From Veillonellaceae bacterium (GTDB lineage Bacteria; Bacillota; Negativicutes; Veillonellales; Dialisteraceae): a DNA stretch of 64,000 bases. The position numbers and the translations under genes were made by a program. Shown here in pieces: positions 42,729-51,261 of this stretch. Location: NCBI GenBank assembly GCA_025992895.1, contig DAJPGA010000001.1, forward strand, positions 378,501 to 442,500, read 5' to 3'. Position 1 is the first letter of the stretch; each line of letters starts with the position of its first letter. The notes below the pieces were generated by a model that did no database searches, was not told where the DNA came from, and saw only the letters and a list, made by a program, of their open reading frames with translations.

Positions 42729-42734
42729 TGAAAA

Positions 42735-42783
42735 GAAGGAGCTGTGGCGAAATGATTGCACATTTCGTCACAGCTCCTTTTGC
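42735..42783 (+). terminator. intrinsic terminator of the 116-aa gene
   Basis: AAGGAGCTGTGGCGAAATG / CATTTCGTCACAGCTCCTT, followed by TTGC; same family as 35217 and 53270. Confidence 0.85.
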
Positions 42784-42829
42784 ATTGTTATATTCGATGG
42801 GGGATTATCCAACACATTTATATATCTGT

Positions 42830-42975
42830 TTTATCTGAAAGCCGAAAGGATGCTTCGCCTTCTTAGAAACTGCACCTTTGAAAACCATACAACCAGCCTG
42901 TCGGCTGAGGAAATGCTGTATCCGTTTACACCTTCCCTTCCAGGGCAAGGTCAAGACCGGCCGATGGCCCCTTTC
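42830..42975. repeat. intergenic hairpin-module mosaic, cluster 14
   Basis: 'AAACTGCACC', 'AAAACCATACAACC', CAGCCTGTCGGCTGAGG, 'GAAATGCTGTATCCGTTTAC', CCTTCCCTTCCAGGGCAAGG and GGCCGATGGCC modules. Confidence 0.75.
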
Positions 42976-42985
42976 ACAGCTCCTT

Positions 42986-43815
42986 TCATTTCTCCATGAT
43001 CCGGATTCCCAGTTCTGCGATGAAGCGTTTGCCGCTTTCTACTTTATAGAAGTCGAGGGGATAGGAGATTTCGTAGGCAACGCTGGAAAGCTTGAGGTGC
43101 TGTTTCCTGGCGGTATCGAGAAGGTCGTGGTAATAGGACAGGTAGTTTTCTCTGGACCAGATAAAGTCGATGGCGAGGAAGTTTTCTTCTGCCTTTATGA
43201 GCGTGAGGTCTTCGGGGATGGACTGCGGGATGGATTCTATTTTCTTGATGGTGTGGGAGTAAATGATTTCGAAGAGGTCTTTGTAGTCTTTCCTTGGGAA
43301 GAGGAAGCCGTAGGAGAGGGCGGGGATGATATGGAGGGAGAGGAGTCTCTGGTCGAGGAGACTGACGGCGTCGTCGGGTTCCACTTTCGGCGTGATGCCT
43401 TCTTTTTCGATCGGAAGGGAAAGGAGCGTGGCGTTCGCGCTCTTGATATACGGTCCTTTTCCTGCGTGCTGCTGCATGAGGGAGGCCTCCTCGAGCTGCT
43501 TTTGCTGCTGATGGACCATGATTTCCATTTCATGGAGCTCCTGCTGTTTCTGGCGGATGGCTTTTTCCTGGCTGTCCCAGAGGCTCCGGAGGTCGACGGG
43601 ATCTTTTTGAAGGGTTTCCCTGATTTCCGCAAGGCTCATCCCGGTGCGCTGGAGAAGACGGATGGTCTGGAAAAGGAAGATCTGGCCATTCGTGTAATAG
43701 CGGTAGCCGCTGTCCGGATCGATTCTGGCGGCCGGCAGCAGGCCTTTTTGTCGTATAAGCGGAGCGTCTGCACGCTCGTGCCGCAGAGGGCGGCCATGGT
43801 TCCTATGGAAAGCAT
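42986..43815 (-). pseudogene. MerR family regulator, frameshifted within the HTH
   Basis: ATG 43815 follows AAGGAGG and reads a normal MerR N-terminus (MLSIGTMAALCGTSVQTLRLYDKK). At the run CAAAAAGGCC (plus 43742-43750) the frame is lost; the sequence resumes one frame back as GLLPAARIDPDSGYRYYTNGQ, the usual continuation, and runs to 42986. One base appears missing. The rest has the dimerisation helix (residues about 75-115) and a GyrI-like effector domain (about 120-275). It is divergent from an arginase-like gene across a MerR-type promoter. It may be inactive, read through by slippage on the A-run, or a base error. Confidence 0.8.
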
Positions 43816-43824
43816 AATTCCTCC

Positions 43825-43855
43825 TTGACTCTATACTTACTATAGACATTATACT
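43825..43855 (+). promoter_or_regulatory. MerR-type promoter with 19-bp spacer and central dyad
   Basis: TTGACT (43825-43830) and TATACT (43850-43855) are 19 bases apart, the overlong spacing typical of MerR-activated promoters. The dyad TCTATA-CTTAC-TATAGA (43830-43846) sits in the spacer. It drives the arginase-like gene starting at 43885. Confidence 0.75.
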
Positions 43856-43884
43856 CTAGGCAAAAGTAGTAAGGAGGTATTTTT

Positions 43885-44742
43885 ATGGAAAAGAAAACGA
43901 TTCGTCTCATTGTCCCGGACTGGCAGGCAGGGGACAATCCTGTCTATTATTTCGGCGCGAAGATTCTGCAGGTGATTGCTCCGAAGAAGGAAGGACAGAA
44001 GGAAATCACGATTCCTGTCCCGGATGATTTCAAACCGCTCGAAAGGGAGAACGGCGTGACGGCGCAGAGCGCTGTGTATCAGCAGGTGAAGGATACGGTA
44101 AGCGCCATCGATAAGGAAGCGCCGGACAAGATCATTACGTTTGGCGGGAACTGCCTTGTTTCCCAGGCGCCTTTTGCATACCTGAATGAAAAGTATGACG
44201 ACCTTGGCGTTCTCTGGGTCGATGCGCATCCGGATATTTCCAATCCGGAAATTTATGAAAATGAGCATGCGATGGTCCTGGCCAATCTTCTCGGCGCAGG
44301 GGATCCGAAGCTTTCCGCCCTCGTGAGGAAAACGCTGAAACCGTCACAGGTCCGCTATGAAGGCATGCAGGGCGGAGTCGATGTGGAACAGGCGGAACTT
44401 GACCGCCTCGGCGTTTCCTATGCGGCAGCCAAGGGAAATGAGTTCGACGCAGCGGGAGCTATTTCCTGGATCCGTGAAAACGGGATCAAACACATCGCCC
44501 TTCACCTTGATTGCGACGTCATGGATCCGCATGATTTCTATGCAACCTATTTCAATAACCCGGCTCTCGGACCGATTCCGTACAATGCGGCTATCGGCCA
44601 TATGAAACGCGCTTCCGTCTGGGATTTCATTGAGAAAATCAGCGAAGAAACCGACCTCGTCGGCTTCACCATCGCCGAATACATGCCATGGAGTGCCATG
44701 CAGATGAGAGAGCTTATGCAGAGGACGAAGATATTCGGCTGA
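43885..44742 (+). CDS. arginase/ureohydrolase family protein with altered first metal site
   Basis: 285-aa protein of the ureohydrolase fold. Metal motifs are WVDAHPDIS (Asp113, His115, Asp117) and HLDCDVMDP (Asp209, Asp211). The first motif, normally GGDHS with a metal His, reads GGNCLVS, so Asn89-Cys90 replace Asp-His. Activity on arginine, agmatine or another guanidino/amidino substrate is uncertain. It is controlled by the MerR-type promoter upstream. AAGGAGG precedes ATG 43885. Confidence 0.82.
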   Translation: MEKKTIRLIVPDWQAGDNPVYYFGAKILQVIAPKKEGQKEITIPVPDDFKPLERENGVTAQSAVYQQVKDTVSAIDKEAPDKIITFGGNCLVSQAPFAYLNEKYDDLGVLWVDAHPDISNPEIYENEHAMVLANLLGAGDPKLSALVRKTLKPSQVRYEGMQGGVDVEQAELDRLGVSYAAAKGNEFDAAGAISWIRENGIKHIALHLDCDVMDPHDFYATYFNNPALGPIPYNAAIGHMKRASVWDFIEKISEETDLVGFTIAEYMPWSAMQMRELMQRTKIFG

Positions 44743-44808
44743 TGGCTCTTCCTTTTTCCTTTTCGCCCGTATAGGGTATAATACAAAGAAAAGGAAAGGA
44801 GGCGCTGT

Positions 44809-45282
44809 ATGTCAAGAGAATCAAGGATCGGTATGTTCGCATTCATTGCGATCGTCGTCATAGGACTGATCGGGTTCTTCCTGAACCCCATCGAGCGCCT
44901 CCGCGACCAGTACTTCCGCGTCGACGCCGTCTTCGACGATGCCGGCGGCATCCGGGAGGAAAGCCCCGTCCTCTACGCAGGCGTCTATGTAGGCCGCGTC
45001 CACTCCTTCGAAGTGAAAGACGGCAAGGCCATCCTGACACTCCAGATCAAGAAGAAGGCCCTGATTCCGAAAGACTGCACCGTAGGCACCTCCAGCACCG
45101 GCGTCGTCGGCGACACCTACGTCAAACTTTCCGGAGGAAATCCTGGCGCAGGCTACCTCCAGAGCGGCGACGTCATCTACGAGACCAAGTCCGACCGCAT
45201 GGACAAGATCATCGCCAAGGCCCAGAAGCTTATAGAATCAGCAGAAACCACGAAAGATAATATAGATAAAATGAGGAACTAA
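44809..45282 (+). CDS. MlaD/MCE family lipid-transport protein
   Basis: 157-aa protein with one N-terminal membrane helix (about 7-25) and one MCE domain (about 37-115: RVDAVFDDAGGIREESPVLYAGVYVGRVHSF...). MCE proteins carry phospholipids across the periplasm of diderm bacteria, normally with an MlaE permease and MlaF ATPase; neither is adjacent here. The C-terminal tail is helical (DRMDKIIAKAQKLIESAETTKDNIDK). GGAGG precedes the ATG. Confidence 0.85.
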   Translation: MSRESRIGMFAFIAIVVIGLIGFFLNPIERLRDQYFRVDAVFDDAGGIREESPVLYAGVYVGRVHSFEVKDGKAILTLQIKKKALIPKDCTVGTSSTGVVGDTYVKLSGGNPGAGYLQSGDVIYETKSDRMDKIIAKAQKLIESAETTKDNIDKMRN

Positions 45283-45291
45283 AAATAAATT

Positions 45292-45336
45292 AGAAAAGAG
45301 CCATGAAAGGGATAGAGTTTTCATGGCTCTTTTTGC
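45292..45336 (+). terminator. intrinsic terminator of mlaD-like gene
   Basis: AAAAGAGCCATGAAA / TTTTCATGGCTCTTTTT, then GCGTGGGG. Confidence 0.88.
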
Positions 45337-45665
45337 GTGGGGAAAGGGAAACCATACAACCTCGCTGACGCTCGTGGTAATCAACCCTATCCGCCGGCAT
45401 CAGAATTTGAGGCCGGCACCTTCCCCGTCTGGGAAGGCGAGTTTAAAAACCATACAGCCGCCTTGCAGGCTGGGAAATGAACCCCCTCAGTCGGCTCCGC
45501 CGCCAGCTCCCCCTACGGGGCGAGCTCTGATACCCTTAAACCTCGCGTTGCTCGATGGAAAAGCAAAACCGAAAAACCTCGCTGACGCTCATGGTAATCA
45601 ACCCTATCCGCCCTTCGGGCACCTTCCCCGTCTGGGAAGGCGAGTATTAGCGGCGCTCATTTCGT
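45337..45665. repeat. intergenic hairpin-module mosaic, cluster 15
   Basis: Starts at the terminator tag and continues 'GGAAACCATACAACC', CTCGCTGACGCTCG, 'TAATCAACCCTATCC', CTTCCCCGTCTGGGAAGG, GCCGCCTTGCAGGC, CCCCTACGGGG, CTCGCGTTGCTCG and a second pass ending at a GCCCTTCGGGC hairpin. Confidence 0.8.
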
Positions 45666-45709
45666 TTCTTCATTCTTCTTTATTATTAGTCAACCGCATT
45701 CAATTATGC

Positions 45710-45904
45710 TAAAATAATAACAGAATTCTAAAAAGGTTTGGAATTCTGTATACATTCCCTTTTGGGAGACGCGGCGGCACTGGGTGGCAGTGTCGAAGGC
45801 GGGGATTTCGCGGTCCCTGCTGCCGTGAATAAATGAGGGCTTGGCCCGCAAAGTACGAAACGTGTCGGTTTCGTGCGTATTTAAGTAAAGGAAGGAAAAT
45901 TCAT
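45710..45904 (+). promoter_or_regulatory. structured leader of the McrB-like gene
   Basis: A TAAAAT box lies at 45710-45715. The following ~180 bases contain several stable hairpins: TCCC-TTTT-GGGA, CACTG-GGTGG-CAGTG, GGGGATTTCGCGGTCCC, GGGCTTGGCCC and GTACGAAAC-GTGTCG-GTTTCGTGC, then AAAGGAAGG and the ATG. No known riboswitch is recognised. Confidence 0.45.
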
Positions 45905-48493
45905 ATGGCGAATTATAACGCGCTTTTTCCAAGCCCGGATAATCCTCATCTTTCCCTCAGGCAGGCTGATGGCAAGGTGCTCGGCCGTGTGCGTGCGATC
46001 GTAAAGGGATCGGCACCGCAGGCAGGGATGAAGGATTACCGGTTTTTTGTTGACCCTGTTTCACCGCTGCCAAAGGGCTTCGAGGAGGCGGAGAAGTTCG
46101 GGTTCACTGGTTTTATGAGCCGCATCGGTTTCGGTTTCAATTCATTTCAGACGGAGGAGCAGGCGCTCGCAAAGCTCATGGAGGAGTATGGGGACTCTTT
46201 TGTGACGTTTACGCCGGCTCTTCGGAGTAATAAGTTTTTTGTCCTGGATGATATGACGAAGGAAGGGCGGACGCCTTTCATGGATGTGGATAAGAATTAT
46301 TATCCGGTGCCAGCTTTCGGGACGATCGACCAGCCTGTTTTCGGCGGGGATATCAACAAGTTCTGCCATCATATCATGTCAGGGAAGCCGCTTCCGGGGC
46401 TTTCGAAGAGGAACTGGAATAATGATGTCCGTCCGCAGCTGGTTGTGGCAGCGACGAAAAATTTCGAGGGGAAGCTGGGGCCGTGGGTCGTCTTCGCTCC
46501 GCTTCATGATGATGCTTTCGATTCGATGGTGATCGGCGAAGGCGGGGCGTATTTCCGTGTCAGAAATCACGGTCCTCTGGGCTATGGCCTCGTCGATGTC
46601 AATAATTCGGAAATCCTTTCGCATATTCTCCGCTGCGAGGAGAGTCCGCTCTGGTTCGTTCCTGAGGAATTCCTCCCGGATCTTCGCCGCGATCTCCGTC
46701 CGGTGCCTGAGGATGAGGATATCCTGAAGGACAGCGGCGTCGAGGTGAATCCTTTCGGTATGTCGGAAGGAAATTTCGTGACGAAGGACGACCTTTTCCA
46801 GCTGCTGAATGGCAAGCGGGATGAGGAAACGGGCGAGGGTGTGCTCGATGTGATCCGGAAAATGAATCTCAAGGGGAAGAAGCCGCTTGAGAAGATGCCG
46901 GAGGCGCAGGAGGGCAAGAAGCTGAAGGCAGAGTTCAAGGCCGATGAGGTTCTGAAGGATGCCGAGAAACCGCGTCGCGGAAATGAGGGCAGGGGCAGGA
47001 AAGAAGCGCCCCGCCAGGAAGCACCGGCCAAAGATGCACCGAAGGCTGATCCAAAACCAAAGGCAGAGGTGAAGGCCGAGGTGCAGAAGGTCATGAAGGC
47101 AGAAGCCGCTGCCAGCACCCGCCGCAGTGATAAGAACAAGAACGAAACAAAGGAAAAGGAAAATAACAAGAACCGCCGCGAGGTGAAGGAAGCGCCGCTT
47201 CTGGAAGCAGGAAAGGGTCCGGTGAAGGAACTGGAAGCGCCTGCTGCCAAAGAGGTGAAGGAAACCGCCAAGGAAGCGCCGAAAGAGGCTCCAAAGGAAA
47301 CGGCCAAAGATGCCGCAAAAGAAGCACCCAAGGACGTGAAGGAAGCACCGAAGCAGGAAACGCCGGCCAAGGAAACGAAGGGAAAGAACGGAAAGAGGGA
47401 CGAAGCGCCCGCTTTCACGGAGAAGGATTTCATCGACCGCCTGACGGACACCGCCAGCCGCGCCGGCCTTCTCTATAACCAGAAGGATCTCATTAATTTC
47501 CATATTTCCGTCAAATCCTCCAGGCTCGTCATCCTGGCAGGCATGAGCGGCACGGGTAAGTCCGGCCTCGTCCGCCTCTACGGCAAAGCGCTCGGGATTC
47601 CGGAAGAGAGGATCTGTTTCCTCCCTGTCCGCCCGTCCTGGATGGACGACGGCGACATCCTGGGCTACGTCGACATGAAGAATCTCGTCTACAGGAGCGC
47701 CGACACGGGTCTTGCCGAGCTTCTGATCGATGCTTCGCAGCATACGGACAAGCTCTACATCGTGTGCTTCGATGAAATGAACCTCGCCCGCGCCGAGCAC
47801 TATTTCGCGCAGTTCATTTCCGCACTCGAGAAGGAAGGAAATCCGGTCATCCGTCTCTACAACCCGTCGCTTGCCCCGCGCCTCTACAATGGCGACCGCT
47901 ACCCGGCAGACATCACCGTCGGCTCGAACGTCATTTTCACGGGCACGGTCAATGTCGATGAATCGACGTACCATTTCTCGGACAAGATCCTCGACCGTGC
48001 GAACGTCATCACGCTCCATCAGGGCCGCTTCAGGGACCTCATGGGCCTCAAGAGGAGAAAGAGAGCCCGCTATGATGAAATCGGCGCAAAGATGTTTGGT
48101 ACATTCCGCGTCCGCGGAGGCCTGGGGCTCACTGAACGCGAGCTCGATCTCCTCGATGCGCTGAATGATGCCTTCCACGACAGCGGCATCCAGTGCGGCA
48201 TCGGTTTCCGCGTTGCGCGCCAGATGGGAAGATACCTGGAAAACATCCCCGAAGGCTTCGGCTTCTCGAGGAAGGAAGGCATCGACTCCCAGGTTGTCCA
48301 GCGCATCCTGACGAAGCTCCGCGGCTCGTCCCAGCAGCTTTCGATACTCCTTTCGCTGAACGATAAAGGCGAGCTCAAGGGCACAATTCCTGCCGTTCTT
48401 GAGAAATTCTCCGACCTTTCGAATTTCGAAGAGTCGAAGCGTGTGCTGAAGATCAAAGCCGGGGAGCTGAAGCTCTATGATTACACGATCTAA
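45905..48493 (+). CDS. McrB-like AAA+ ATPase with unknown N-terminal domain and KEAP-rich linker
   Basis: 862 aa; AAGGAAGG precedes ATG 45905. Residues 1-340 form an unrecognised domain (start MANYNALFPSPDNPHLSLRQ), presumably the target- or modification-sensing part. Residues about 360-500 are a low-complexity linker of Lys, Glu, Ala and Pro (KEAPKEAPKETAK-like repeats). The AAA+ module has Walker A GMSGTGKS (about 546-553), Walker B VCFDEMN (about 621-627) and sensor NVIFTGTVNVDES (about 676-688), as in McrB. It overlaps the next gene by 17 bases, so the two are translationally coupled. Likely the NTPase and recognition subunit of a modification-dependent (type IV-like) restriction system. 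Confidence 0.82.
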   Translation: MANYNALFPSPDNPHLSLRQADGKVLGRVRAIVKGSAPQAGMKDYRFFVDPVSPLPKGFEEAEKFGFTGFMSRIGFGFNSFQTEEQALAKLMEEYGDSFVTFTPALRSNKFFVLDDMTKEGRTPFMDVDKNYYPVPAFGTIDQPVFGGDINKFCHHIMSGKPLPGLSKRNWNNDVRPQLVVAATKNFEGKLGPWVVFAPLHDDAFDSMVIGEGGAYFRVRNHGPLGYGLVDVNNSEILSHILRCEESPLWFVPEEFLPDLRRDLRPVPEDEDILKDSGVEVNPFGMSEGNFVTKDDLFQLLNGKRDEETGEGVLDVIRKMNLKGKKPLEKMPEAQEGKKLKAEFKADEVLKDAEKPRRGNEGRGRKEAPRQEAPAKDAPKADPKPKAEVKAEVQKVMKAEAAASTRRSDKNKNETKEKENNKNRREVKEAPLLEAGKGPVKELEAPAAKEVKETAKEAPKEAPKETAKDAAKEAPKDVKEAPKQETPAKETKGKNGKRDEAPAFTEKDFIDRLTDTASRAGLLYNQKDLINFHISVKSSRLVILAGMSGTGKSGLVRLYGKALGIPEERICFLPVRPSWMDDGDILGYVDMKNLVYRSADTGLAELLIDASQHTDKLYIVCFDEMNLARAEHYFAQFISALEKEGNPVIRLYNPSLAPRLYNGDRYPADITVGSNVIFTGTVNVDESTYHFSDKILDRANVITLHQGRFRDLMGLKRRKRARYDEIGAKMFGTFRVRGGLGLTERELDLLDALNDAFHDSGIQCGIGFRVARQMGRYLENIPEGFGFSRKEGIDSQVVQRILTKLRGSSQQLSILLSLNDKGELKGTIPAVLEKFSDLSNFEESKRVLKIKAGELKLYDYTI

Positions 48494-50213
48494 ACTGCCA
48501 TTCTCCCTGACGTTCGAGACAAAGAAGGAAGGGACCATTTCCGCCAGGCGCTTCACGACAGACCCTGACCGCCTGACGGGTCATTTCCCGGCCGCCCTTG
48601 CCCTGACGGAGAATCAGGATATATTCCTCCGCTTCGAAGCGCCGCCCGGCTTCCGCTTCACCATGGACGGCCTCGACATCGTGACGCTTCCTGGGCAGGA
48701 GAGGGAATCTGAGCAGACATACATCCTCCCCGAAGGGAAGAAGGACATCCTTCTCTTTGCCGGGCAGGACTTCCCGCTCGTCCCGGGCTACTACGTCATG
48801 ACCGTCGAAGGCGCCGGCCGCGCGTGGTACGGAATCCTTGAGATCAATCCGCGCTACATGGAAAAGCAGAGCTGGCAGGAAATGAGGGATGAGCTCGTCG
48901 AGGAAATCAAGACACTCTCCTTCGATTTCATGAAGCGCAATATCCATATTTCCAGGCAGCTCGAAGGGGCGCTTGGCGTCAATACGGAAATGCTGCTCCG
49001 CTTCTACACCATCCGTGACGAATCGCCCGTGGTGCTGAACGTACTGGACGAACTCGCGCGCACGGCCAATTCGCGACTGGCGCTGCGCATGAAGCATGTG
49101 AGGACACTGGGCGACAGGCGTACCGAGCCGCACATCCGGCCCCAGCACTTCCACGACAGAGCCGGCGCCCCGACGACGCCCGCCCTCTACACGGAAATGA
49201 CATGGGACGTCGCAGAGAACCGCTTCGCCAAAGCGATCCTCATGAAACTCGACCAGAATCTCTTCACCTTCATTAAGGAAATCGACGGCCACGTAGAGCG
49301 CCTCGAAGACCGTCAGCGCGAAATCGCCCGCTTCTCCCGCGACCGTGAATACCGCATGGGCGTCAAAGCCCTCTCGCAGTTCATCGACTACAGGAAACGC
49401 GCGACACTCTTAAGGCAGAGCATCCGCCGCGTCACACTCGCGCCATGGTACGAAGAAACAAAAGGCGAAATGCCCGAAACCATGCCCATGGCCGTTTTCC
49501 GCGACCCCAGATACTCCGTCCTCTACCGCCTTTACAAGAACCTTGAGAACCCGTTCTCCAGCTTAGACGTTTCCTCCTTCTACCAGTTCCAGTGGAAAAG
49601 GACCGACAAGCTCTATGAAATGTGGGGCTTCCTCCGCTTCATCAAAGCCCTCATGGCCAAAGGCTGGGAACTCGAAGACGGCGTCGCCGTCCTCAAAGAA
49701 GAAGGCAAGTACCGCCTCGCCAGCCTCGAATCCGGCACAGAAATCCGCCTGAAACGGGAAAACGCAGAAGTCCGCCTCGTCTACGACGGCATCGTCCCGG
49801 GAAACTCCGCCGACACCAGCCGCGACAAAGCGCCCCTCTACACCAACAACTCCCACAGGCAGCCAGACCTTAGGATGGACTACTACAAAGAAGGCCTCTA
49901 CTACGGCTCCCTCGTAGCCGACTTCAAATACAGAGACGTCCTCTTCCTCTGGCAGGACGAAAACAGAAGCTACAGCATCAGGAAACAATTCAACGCCTAC
50001 CGCGACATGAACACCCGCTTCTACCGCGACATGACAGAAGCCGCCTCCCTAAGAGACAGCCGCCCCGTCAAAGAAGTCTGGGCCGTCTTCCCCAAAGAAA
50101 TCCCGGGAAGAAGCGACGCAGACTACAGCCTGCGGTTCATCCCCCTGGCCCCGGGCCTTCCAGGCAACGAAGAACTCCCGGATCTGCTGGAGAAATATAT
50201 AGAGTCGATATAG
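48477..50213 (+). CDS. McrC-like DUF2357 / PD-(D/E)XK nuclease subunit
   Basis: 578 aa, coupled to the AAA+ gene. The N-terminal 150 residues are beta-rich; a helical middle (about 150-420) has the DUF2357-like pattern (LRFYTIRDESPVVLNVLDELARTANSRLA, EMTWDVAENRFAK). The C-terminal domain shows a nuclease-type core, DLRMDYYKEG (Asp about 463) followed by SLVADFKYRDVLFLW (Asp482-x-Lys484), consistent with PD-(D/E)XK. With the ATPase it should form an McrBC-like DNA translocating nuclease. Target modification cannot be read from sequence. Confidence 0.8.
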   Translation: MITRSKLPFSLTFETKKEGTISARRFTTDPDRLTGHFPAALALTENQDIFLRFEAPPGFRFTMDGLDIVTLPGQERESEQTYILPEGKKDILLFAGQDFPLVPGYYVMTVEGAGRAWYGILEINPRYMEKQSWQEMRDELVEEIKTLSFDFMKRNIHISRQLEGALGVNTEMLLRFYTIRDESPVVLNVLDELARTANSRLALRMKHVRTLGDRRTEPHIRPQHFHDRAGAPTTPALYTEMTWDVAENRFAKAILMKLDQNLFTFIKEIDGHVERLEDRQREIARFSRDREYRMGVKALSQFIDYRKRATLLRQSIRRVTLAPWYEETKGEMPETMPMAVFRDPRYSVLYRLYKNLENPFSSLDVSSFYQFQWKRTDKLYEMWGFLRFIKALMAKGWELEDGVAVLKEEGKYRLASLESGTEIRLKRENAEVRLVYDGIVPGNSADTSRDKAPLYTNNSHRQPDLRMDYYKEGLYYGSLVADFKYRDVLFLWQDENRSYSIRKQFNAYRDMNTRFYRDMTEAASLRDSRPVKEVWAVFPKEIPGRSDADYSLRFIPLAPGLPGNEELPDLLEKYIESI

Positions 50214-50233
50214 GGGAAAAATAGTAAATAGGA

Positions 50234-50280
50234 AGAAAGCCCATGACGAAATGAACGAATATTTCGGCATGGGCTTTTTT
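50234..50280 (+). terminator. intrinsic terminator of the McrBC-like operon
   Basis: AAGCCCATGACGAAAT / ATTTCGGCATGGGCTT with a few mismatches, followed by TTTTTTGCGG. Confidence 0.8.
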
Positions 50281-50470
50281 GCGGTTGAGAAAACCATAAA
50301 ACCTCGCTTCGCTCGAGGGAAATGATGTTTTCGGTCCCTCCGGGACCACCTTCCTCTACGAGGCAAGGTCAAACACCCTTAAACCAAGCTGCGCTTGAGG
50401 GAAAGGAGAAAACCATACAACCTCGCTCCGCTCGAGAACTACATCTCATTCGTCGCCTCCGGCGACACCT
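50281..50470. repeat. intergenic hairpin-module mosaic, cluster 16, interrupted by IS copy 2
   Basis: 'GAGAAAACCATAAAACC', CTCGCTTCGCTCGAGG, GGTCCCTCCGGGACC, CCAAGCTGCGCTTGAGG, CTCGCTCCGCTCGAG and TCGCCTCCGGCGACACCT; the module is cut by the IS and resumes at 52199 (CCTTCTCC). Confidence 0.8.
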
Positions 50471-50529
50471 TGGTATGATTCAACAAGAAAGACAGAATAA
50501 TATCATAAATATATTAGGAGGTCATTCTT

Positions 50530-51261
50530 ATGCCATGTAAAACCAAAGCGTCCCCGGAGGAAATGTTAGACCAGATTGCTTCATATCTCTATCAGGGTGT
50601 TACGATTACCCAGGCAGCTGAAAATCTTCATATGAGCCGCATAACATTCAGGAAATGGGTCCTCCGGTATAAAGAGGAGGGCTTTAAGGGATTGCGGCCC
50701 AGGCAGCATTTGTCTTACTACTCCAATCAGATGAAGATCCAGGCCGTAAAGGAATATCTTAAAGGCGGTGTTTCCATGCTTTCCGTCTGTGCCAAATACA
50801 GAATTTCCGGCACACTCTCCCTTAAAACATGGATTGAGGCGTATAATGAGCATAAGTTGACAGACCTCGTTTCTGAAGGAGGAGATCTTATGGGCAAACG
50901 CCAGCAATCGGTCAAGGAAGAGCGAGTCAGAATCGTTCAGGAGTGCATCGCCAGTGGATGCGATTATAACAAGATAGCCAAGAAGTACAACATGTCCTAC
51001 CAAACGCTCTACACATGGGTAAAAAAGTTCAAGGAAATGGGCGAAGTTGGTCTTGAGGATTACAGAGGAAAGCCGATCAGGCTCCAAACGCCCCGGACCG
51101 AAGAAGAACAGCTGCGTCAGGAGAATGCCAGACTTCTTGAAGAACAGAAGGATCTTATAGCAGAGATTGCCCTGCTAAAAAAAAAGATGGAGATAGAGGA
51201 AAGGTTGCGTTCCTCGAAGGATTCAGCCTTACTCACCTTCTCAGAGATTTTAAAGCCATAA
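50530..51261 (+). CDS. IS3-family OrfA (HTH protein, copy 2)
   Basis: 243 aa, identical to the other copies. Two HTH units and a C-terminal leucine-rich coiled coil. The A9 run at 51177-51185 (CTAAAAAAAAAGATG) is the probable programmed -1 frameshift site. Confidence 0.9.
   Translation: MPCKTKASPEEMLDQIASYLYQGVTITQAAENLHMSRITFRKWVLRYKEEGFKGLRPRQHLSYYSNQMKIQAVKEYLKGGVSMLSVCAKYRISGTLSLKTWIEAYNEHKLTDLVSEGGDLMGKRQQSVKEERVRIVQECIASGCDYNKIAKKYNMSYQTLYTWVKKFKEMGEVGLEDYRGKPIRLQTPRTEEEQLRQENARLLEEQKDLIAEIALLKKKMEIEERLRSSKDSALLTFSEILKP

Noticed and set aside
45337..45665. Short peptides in the repeat clusters
   Set aside because: Frames are created by the shared modules, vary freely and lack consistent ribosome sites; hairpin pairing, not coding, is conserved.
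46379..48556. 725-codon minus-strand frame opposite the McrB-like gene
   Set aside because: Antisense shadow of a GC-rich gene; composition is unlike a protein and the plus strand has clear AAA+ motifs.
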